Assembly (NCBI GenBank): GCA_039592335.1
Contig: JBDHBX010000007.1
Location: 1 to 64,000 of the forward strand
DNA from: WVYX01 sp039592335
GTDB lineage: Bacteria > Gemmatimonadota > Gemmatimonadetes > Gemmatimonadales > GWC2-71-9
DNA length: 64,000 nucleotides
Direction: 5' to 3'
Below, piece after piece: positions 59,234 through 64,000 of the stretch; within the stretch, counting starts at the first letter, position 1, and each line of letters starts with the position of its first letter. A program made the position numbers and the translations under genes. The notes under the pieces are model-generated. The model did no database searches. It saw only the letters and a list, made by a program, of their open reading frames with translations, and was not told the origin of the DNA.

Positions 59234-60763
59234 TTGAAGCGCGACATCTTGATCAACGTCAACCCACGCGAGACTCGCGTGGCGATTGTGGAGGACGACC
59301 GTCTCGTCGAGGTCCTGCACGATCGACCGGAAGTCCATCGTACCGTAGGGAACATCTATCTCGGCAAGGTCGAGGCGGTCCTGCCGGGCATGCAGGCGGC
59401 ATTCATCAACATCGGGCTCGAGCGGAGCGCGTTCCTCCATGCGTCCGACCTGGTCGAGCCCGACGAGGACCTCGATACCGGCAACGGCCGCGCCTCCCGC
59501 AACAACCGCGGGCTTCCCAACATTGCCGACCACGTGAAGCGAGGGCAGTCGATCCTCGTGCAGGTCACCAAGGAACCCATCAGCACCAAGGGCTCCCGGG
59601 TCACCCGCCAGATCTCGATTGCCGGCCGCTTCGTGGTGTTCATGCCGTTTGCCTCGAGAGTGGGCGTGAGCCGCAAGATCGACTCGCGCGAGGAGCGCTC
59701 ACGGCTCCGCACCATGGTGGGCCGGCTGCTGCCGAAGAACTCCGGCGGCGTCATCGTCCGCACGGTGGCCGAAGACCTGACGGAGGGACAGGTCAAGCAG
59801 GAACTCAAGTCGCTGCTCGCGCAGTGGAAGAAGATCCACCGCAAGGCGCACTTCGTGCGACTCAAGGCGCCGGCCCTCGTGCATCGGGAAACCTCCCTCG
59901 CCAGCGGGATCATCCGAGACCTGTTCAGCGACAAGGTGGACCGCGTGGTGGTGGACTCGAAGGATGTCTACAGCGAGATCCGCCGCTACATGCGGGACGT
60001 CGACCCCGAGCTGGCAGACCGCGTGGGTCTCTACAAGCGGGCCACCCCGCTGTTCGACGAGTACGACCTGGAAACGGAGATCCGCGAGCTGTTCGACAGG
60101 CGGGTGGAGCTGCCGACGGGGGGCTACCTGATCATCGAGCCCACGGAGGCGTTGGTCTCGATCGACGTGAACACCGGGCGCTACACCGGCCGCAAGGACC
60201 CCGAGAAGACCATCCTGCGCACGAATCTGGAGGCGGCCCGGGAGATCGCGCGCCAGGTACGGTTGCGGGACCTCGGCGGCATCATCGTGATCGACTTCAT
60301 CGATATGGAGTCCCAGGTCAACCGGGACAAGGTGCTGCACGAGCTGCGCACCAATCTCGGGCGCGACCGGGCGCGTACCCGCGCGTTCCAGGTCTCGCAG
60401 CTGGGGCTCGTGGAGATGACCCGGCAGCGGGTGCGTCCGTCCCTGTGGGACAGCATGGCGTCCGGCTGCCCGGCGTGTGGCGCGACCGGCAAGGTGTTCC
60501 TCCCGGAGGTGGTGGTGCGCCGGCTGGAGCGGGCGCTCGCGCGCGTCGCGGGCGAGAAGCGGGAACAGCGTCTCACGGTGCGGCTGCACCCCGAAGTGGC
60601 GCTCTATCTCATGGAGCAGGAGCCCAATTTCCTGAAGAACCTCGCGCAGGCCACCAAGATCGACCTCGAGTTACGGGACGATCCCATCGCACGTATTGAC
60701 GAGTTTCGGCTGGTGGCGCAGCCGGCCGGACGGGATGTGACGGAGAAGTACGCGGTGGCGTGA
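59234..60763 (+). CDS. rng: Ribonuclease G/E family endoribonuclease
   Basis: This RNase processes rRNA 5' ends and degrades mRNA. The 509 residues have an S1-like RNA-binding domain with NIYLGKVEAVLPGMQAAFINIG (about 37-60), the catalytic aspartates near 310 (SIDVNTGRY) and 353 (VIDFIDM), and a zinc-link-like CPACGATGK. The length is that of RNase G, without the long RNase E scaffold tail. The start is TTG at 59234 after GGGCAGGACAGG. It lies upstream of rplU-rpmA, a common arrangement. Confidence 0.94.
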   Translation: MKRDILINVNPRETRVAIVEDDRLVEVLHDRPEVHRTVGNIYLGKVEAVLPGMQAAFINIGLERSAFLHASDLVEPDEDLDTGNGRASRNNRGLPNIADHVKRGQSILVQVTKEPISTKGSRVTRQISIAGRFVVFMPFASRVGVSRKIDSREERSRLRTMVGRLLPKNSGGVIVRTVAEDLTEGQVKQELKSLLAQWKKIHRKAHFVRLKAPALVHRETSLASGIIRDLFSDKVDRVVVDSKDVYSEIRRYMRDVDPELADRVGLYKRATPLFDEYDLETEIRELFDRRVELPTGGYLIIEPTEALVSIDVNTGRYTGRKDPEKTILRTNLEAAREIARQVRLRDLGGIIVIDFIDMESQVNRDKVLHELRTNLGRDRARTRAFQVSQLGLVEMTRQRVRPSLWDSMASGCPACGATGKVFLPEVVVRRLERALARVAGEKREQRLTVRLHPEVALYLMEQEPNFLKNLAQATKIDLELRDDPIARIDEFRLVAQPAGRDVTEKYAVA

Positions 60764-60767
60764 GGAC

Positions 60768-60804
60768 GGGGAAGAGGGAAGGGTATACCTTTCCCCCTTC
60801 CCCC
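60768..60804 (+). terminator. Purine/pyrimidine hairpin after rng
   Basis: GGGGAAGAGGGAAGG can pair with CCTTTCCCCCTTCCCC around a GTATA loop, with one mismatch. There is no T tract, so termination would be weak. It starts 5 bases after the rng stop and separates rng from the rplU promoter. Confidence 0.45.
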
Positions 60805-60821
60805 TGCACGCTTCCCGCTAC

Positions 60822-60850
60822 TTGACCCAACCCCCTGTCCTGGGTACAGT
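60822..60850 (+). promoter_or_regulatory. Promoter for rplU-rpmA, probably leaderless
   Basis: TTGACC and TACAGT with a 17-bp spacer. The rplU ATG begins 9 bases after TACAGT, so the transcript should start within 1-3 bases of the start codon. Confidence 0.7.
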
Positions 60851-60858
60851 TACCGCCT

Positions 60859-61176
60859 ATGTCATACGCGATTTTCAGGGCTGCCGGGCAGCAGTTTCGG
60901 GCTGCGAAGGGGAAGACCGTGCTCGTTCCCAAGCTCGATGGGGAGCCCGGCGCGAAGGTCACCTTCGACCAGGTCCTGCTGTCCAGCGACGGCAAGAAGG
61001 TGAAGGCCGGGCAGCCGACGGTGAAGGGCGCCAAGGTGGTGGGCCAGATCGTGCGGCACGGCCGGCACGACAAGGTGTTCGTGTTCCGCTTCAAGCGGCG
61101 CAAGAACTACCGGCGCAAGACGGGGCACCGCCAGGACTTCACCGAAATCAAGGTCACCGACCTCAAGCTCGGCTGA
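60859..61176 (+). CDS. rplU: 50S ribosomal protein L21
   Basis: L21 binds 23S rRNA in the large subunit. The 105-residue protein has YAIFRAAGQQFRAAKGKTV and the C-terminal FKRRKNYRRKTGHRQ signature. No Shine-Dalgarno precedes the ATG. rpmA follows 4 bp later. Confidence 0.97.
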   Translation: MSYAIFRAAGQQFRAAKGKTVLVPKLDGEPGAKVTFDQVLLSSDGKKVKAGQPTVKGAKVVGQIVRHGRHDKVFVFRFKRRKNYRRKTGHRQDFTEIKVTDLKLG

Positions 61177-61180
61177 TACT

Positions 61181-61447
61181 ATGGCTCACAAGAAAGGCGT
61201 CGGCTCCAGCCGAAACGGACGCGATTCGCAGCCCAAGTTCCTGGGCGTGAAGCGCTTCGGTGGACAGCAGGTGCGCGCCGGCAACATCCTGGTGCGCCAG
61301 CGCGGCACCAAGTTCCATCCGGGCAGAAACGTGCGGCGGGCAAAGGACGATACCCTCTTCGCCCTGATTGATGGCGTGGTGAAGTTCGAGCACCTGAACA
61401 AGAAGCGCCTCAAGGTGAGCGTGTTTGCGGAGGCCATGGCGTCCTGA
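61181..61447 (+). CDS. rpmA: 50S ribosomal protein L27
   Basis: L27 lies near the peptidyl transferase centre. The 88-residue protein begins MAHKKGVGSSRNGRDS, so no N-terminal peptide needs removal, unlike in Firmicutes. GTKFHPGRNVRRAKDDTLFA is the family core. obgE, often next, is not present; a terminator follows. Confidence 0.97.
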   Translation: MAHKKGVGSSRNGRDSQPKFLGVKRFGGQQVRAGNILVRQRGTKFHPGRNVRRAKDDTLFALIDGVVKFEHLNKKRLKVSVFAEAMAS

Positions 61448-61481
61448 GCGCGCAGCCGACTCCGAGAGCACACACGACGAC

Positions 61482-61512
61482 GGCGGATCTCGACGAGATC
61501 CGCCGCCTTTGT
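61482..61512 (+). terminator. Intrinsic terminator after rpmA
   Basis: A perfect 10-bp stem (GGCGGATCTC / GAGATCCGCC, loop GAC) followed by GCCTTTGTCT. It lies 34 bp after the rpmA stop. Confidence 0.8.
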
Positions 61513-61597
61513 CTGCCTGCCGGAGGGGGTGTACTTCGCAAGCCGAGCGGCGGTGCCCACGGGTAGCGCCGCCGCCCACCTCACATTGACGCCCCAA

Positions 61598-61840
61598 TCA
61601 GGGAGTCAGATCAACGGGTGCCGCTGCACACTGAAGCCGCATCCGCTCCAGCATCCAGCGTTTCCCATCCACCCCTGTCACGACCACCGTGTCCTGCACC
61701 TGCACGGTTCCGTACTGACAGTCGGGACGGCTGACCCGCTCCCAGTGCGCCAACTGGTCCGTGTTCTTCGCGCAGCCGCCGAACGCCAGCAGAAGGAGCA
61801 CGAACACGGCACCCGTTCGGGCCCTGGTGCTGCGATGCAT
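61598..61840 (-). CDS. Small putative lipoprotein
   Basis: The 80-residue product from the ATG at 61840 follows GGGAGGAG on the minus strand. The signal has a long hydrophobic run and a LAFGGC lipobox. The mature part (about 50 residues) has two cysteines (PDCQYG and RLQCAA) that could form a disulfide. No family is recognised. A TAGAAC (61904-61909) and a CRP-like palindrome centred about 41 bases before the predicted start lie upstream, the class II activation geometry. Confidence 0.65.
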   Translation of the reverse strand: MHRSTRARTGAVFVLLLLAFGGCAKNTDQLAHWERVSRPDCQYGTVQVQDTVVVTGVDGKRWMLERMRLQCAAAPVDLTP

Positions 61841-61929
61841 CTCCTCCCGCCCCCCCTCTTCTGGGTTGCGGTAACTTGACTGGGGTCCCCTGGGGCGCAC
61901 TTTGTTCTACAACTCGCATGTGAGGAAAG

Positions 61930-61945
61930 CGTGAGCTACGTCACA
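61930..61945. promoter_or_regulatory. CRP-like palindrome 3
   Basis: CGTGAGCTACGTCACA lies between the divergent small lipoprotein and SARP-type regulator genes. Its centre is about -41 for a minus-strand start near 61897 and about -47 for a plus-strand start at the ATG of 61985. Confidence 0.6.
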
Positions 61946-61984
61946 GTGTGCAGCTAACGTGCTGACGAGCCTGTAGTTGCGTCC

Positions 61985-64000
61985 ATGTCCCGATTCCGCC
62001 TCCACACTCTGTCCAGAGCACCCAACCTCACAGTCGGTGAGCGAGGCGAAGCGAGGGAATGTCTCCGCTTCTCCAAGCAGCTGGCGGTGCTGATCTACCT
62101 CGCCTCCCGCCCGCAGGCCCGGGCCACACGAGAGGAGTTGATCGGCCTGCTGTGGGAGGGTTCTTCACCCCACGATGCGCGCCAGGCGCTGCGCCAAGTC
62201 GTGTATCAGATTCGCCACGGAACCGACCGCGACCTGTTGAGCGGTGACGAAGTCCTCGTGCTCCAACGGTCGGAGCTCGCCTTCGACGTGGACACCTTCC
62301 GGCAGCTGCTGGCCGAGGGACGCCTCATCGAGGCAGTCGAGCTGTACGAGTCCGACTTCCTGGCCAACGTGGCCCTGTCGGGCGCGCGCGAGTTCGAGCA
62401 GTGGACTGAGGGCATGCGGCAGCAGCTTGCGGCCGAGTGGCGGCAGTTGCTGCGCACCCTCATTGTCCATGCGGTCGATGCCGGGAACTGGTCCGATGCG
62501 GCCGAGTACTCCAGGCGGCTGATCGAGCGCGACCCCTACGATCTCGAACCACGGCTCAAGCTGGTGGAGCTCTTGTCACTCTCGGGTGACGAGGTGCGGG
62601 CTCAGGCCGCCGCCGAGGAGTTCCGTCGTGTCGCGGCGGAGATCCACGGAGAGCGCATCCCGCAAGTGCTGGAGGAGGGCCTGGCGCGCGCCATCACACC
62701 CACTGCGGTCCCCGACCGGCGGCAGTCGCGCGGCTTCCCGCGCCACCCGGAGCTGGTGGGCCGTGCCGCGGAGTTCCGCTCGGTGGTGGACCGCTGGAAA
62801 CGCGCGCTGGGTGGCGACGGGGGGGCGGTGCTGATCTCGGGGGAGGCGGGTATCGGAAAGACCCGGCTCACGCGGGACTTGGTGCGCCGGTTCCAGCGCG
62901 ACCCCTGCCTGGTGCTGCAGTCGGCCTGCTACGCGGTCGAGCAGTCCGACCCGCTGGGACCGTTCGTAGAGATGTTGCGCGAGGCGCACGGCGCACCGGG
63001 TCTCGCGGCCGCGTCACCCTCCTCGCTGGAAGTGTTGGCCGCGTTCGTGCCCGAGGTGGGCACACGCTTCGGTGCCACGATCAGCCCGCGCCCGGCACCG
63101 ATTCCACGAGAGGCCATGGCGACCTCCCTGATCGACGCCTTCGCAGCCATCGCCGAGGAGCTCCCACTCGCCCTGATCGTGGAAGACCTGGACCGGGCCA
63201 CACCGCCCACGATCGAGTTCGTACACCGCCTCGCCCGGCGCGCACAGTCCAGCCACCTGGTGCTCCTGATGACGGCGCGCGATGTGGGACGGGTTGCGGA
63301 CACCGGCCAAGCGCTGCACGACCTCACGAGCACCGGTGTGGTGGCGGACATCCAGCTGACTCCGCTGGATCTGACCGACGTGTGGCACTTCATCGGGTCC
63401 ATCGCGAAGCTGCCGGCGGAGGATACGGGCTGGAGCCTCGCCGAGCGGGTGCTGACGAAGACGGCGGGGGTGCCGTTCTACGTGCTGGAGCTGCTCAAGG
63501 CGCTATACGATGCCGGCGAGCTGGCGGTGGAGGACGGCGTCTGGCAGTTCAGTGACGCGGTGCGCGATCCGGCCGGCGCGCTGCCCATGCCGGAGACGAC
63601 CGCCGCCATCCTGGGGAAGCGTCTCGAGAATCTGGGTGAGACCGCCCTGGAGGTGTTCGCGGCGCTGGCGGTGACGGAGCGGGAAACATCGGTCAAGGAC
63701 CTCGCGGCGCTCACGGCATTGGATGACGAGGCCGTGACCGGAGCCCTCGGCGCGCTGCAGCGACGGCGCCTCATCGGGCGCAGGAGTGGAATGCCAACCC
63801 TGCTGCACGACGAGCTCGCAGCGGCCGCCATCCAGACCGTGCCGGCAGCGCTGGTGAGCCGCTACCACCACCGGGCGACCGAGTTGGCCGAGGAGGCTGC
63901 TCGGCTGGGCCGTCCCTCGGAGTGGTCGGTCGCGGCCCACCACGCGGCCTCGGGTGGCGACTTCGAGCGGGCCGCACTCAACGCGGTTCAGGCGGCAGCG
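61985..64000 (+). CDS. SARP/BTAD-type regulator with AAA ATPase domain (partial)
   Basis: 672 codons are present and the gene runs off the window end. The N-terminal part is a winged-helix-like region (LRFSKQLAVLIYLASRPQ, TREELIGLLWEG, ALRQVVYQIRH) followed by a bacterial transcriptional activator domain (about 95-240). A P-loop ATPase follows, with GEAGIGKTRL near 287 and LALIVEDLDRA as Walker B. This is the AfsR/MalT-like plan of large ATP-dependent activators. No Shine-Dalgarno precedes the ATG; TGTAGT ends 7 bases upstream, so the message may be leaderless. Its targets are unknown. Confidence 0.85.
   Translation, partial: MSRFRLHTLSRAPNLTVGERGEARECLRFSKQLAVLIYLASRPQARATREELIGLLWEGSSPHDARQALRQVVYQIRHGTDRDLLSGDEVLVLQRSELAFDVDTFRQLLAEGRLIEAVELYESDFLANVALSGAREFEQWTEGMRQQLAAEWRQLLRTLIVHAVDAGNWSDAAEYSRRLIERDPYDLEPRLKLVELLSLSGDEVRAQAAAEEFRRVAAEIHGERIPQVLEEGLARAITPTAVPDRRQSRGFPRHPELVGRAAEFRSVVDRWKRALGGDGGAVLISGEAGIGKTRLTRDLVRRFQRDPCLVLQSACYAVEQSDPLGPFVEMLREAHGAPGLAAASPSSLEVLAAFVPEVGTRFGATISPRPAPIPREAMATSLIDAFAAIAEELPLALIVEDLDRATPPTIEFVHRLARRAQSSHLVLLMTARDVGRVADTGQALHDLTSTGVVADIQLTPLDLTDVWHFIGSIAKLPAEDTGWSLAERVLTKTAGVPFYVLELLKALYDAGELAVEDGVWQFSDAVRDPAGALPMPETTAAILGKRLENLGETALEVFAALAVTERETSVKDLAALTALDDEAVTGALGALQRRRLIGRRSGMPTLLHDELAAAAIQTVPAALVSRYHHRATELAEEAARLGRPSEWSVAAHHAASGGDFERAALNAVQAAA

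Overview
The window is compact, GC-rich bacterial chromosome with almost wall-to-wall genes. Most neighbours in an operon overlap by 1-4 bases (ATGA or GTGA junctions). There is no rRNA, complete tRNA, CRISPR array, prophage or insertion sequence. Lipoproteins with CGGDSTGP- or CGDSTAP-like N-termini, Big-type domains, a split B12 mutase and a SARP-type ATPase regulator suggest a Gemmatimonadota-like organism. That taxonomic call is inference; no marker in the window settles it.

Layout. 99-551 (-) is a small exported NTF2-like protein, followed by a 742-bp gap with no convincing gene. 1294-13120 (-) is one long chain read from truA: truA, a transaldolase-family aldolase (fsa), htrA, purB, purC, psd, pssA, a lipoprotein, a zinc-ribbon protein, purF and ppdK. 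13245-26496 (+) holds trpD and, beyond the convergent lexA, trpC-trpB-HEAT protein-HD-GYP protein-trpA-MCP-like transducer, then folB, folK, panB, panC, a YqeK-like hydrolase and a LytR_C protein. rlmN and a beta-barrel-like exported protein follow on the minus strand (26431-28394).

28602-49757 (+) starts with aspS and a ybe-type cluster (phoH, pgpH-like, ybeY, two CorC-like proteins, DUF502, mgtE). It continues with an acyl-CoA operon: meaB, a split B12 acyl-CoA mutase, a baeRF-type protein inside it, an acyl-CoA carboxyltransferase, a TPPII-like subtilase, an AtuA pair and an enoyl-CoA hydratase. 49771-57077 (+) has a lipoprotein, an Arg/Lys-rich repeat protein, a short RecQ, and nfeD-floA-hypothetical-acyl-CoA dehydrogenase behind a structured intergenic element. 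57409-64000 has a Big-domain lipoprotein, rng, rplU-rpmA, a small divergent lipoprotein and a SARP/AAA regulator cut by the window edge.

Main points for follow-up. The B12 mutase carries Phe and Gln at the two positions that separate isobutyryl-CoA mutase from methylmalonyl-CoA mutase. A 17-bp-stem, multi-hairpin element with a core resembling the c-di-GMP-I riboswitch lies upstream of nfeD. Three nearly identical CRP-like palindromes sit in the last 7 kb. Five helically phased CGAA elements lie in the lexA-trpC promoter. A HEAT/HD-GYP gene pair with apparently related N-termini splits trpB from trpA. Several unit-leading genes look leaderless.
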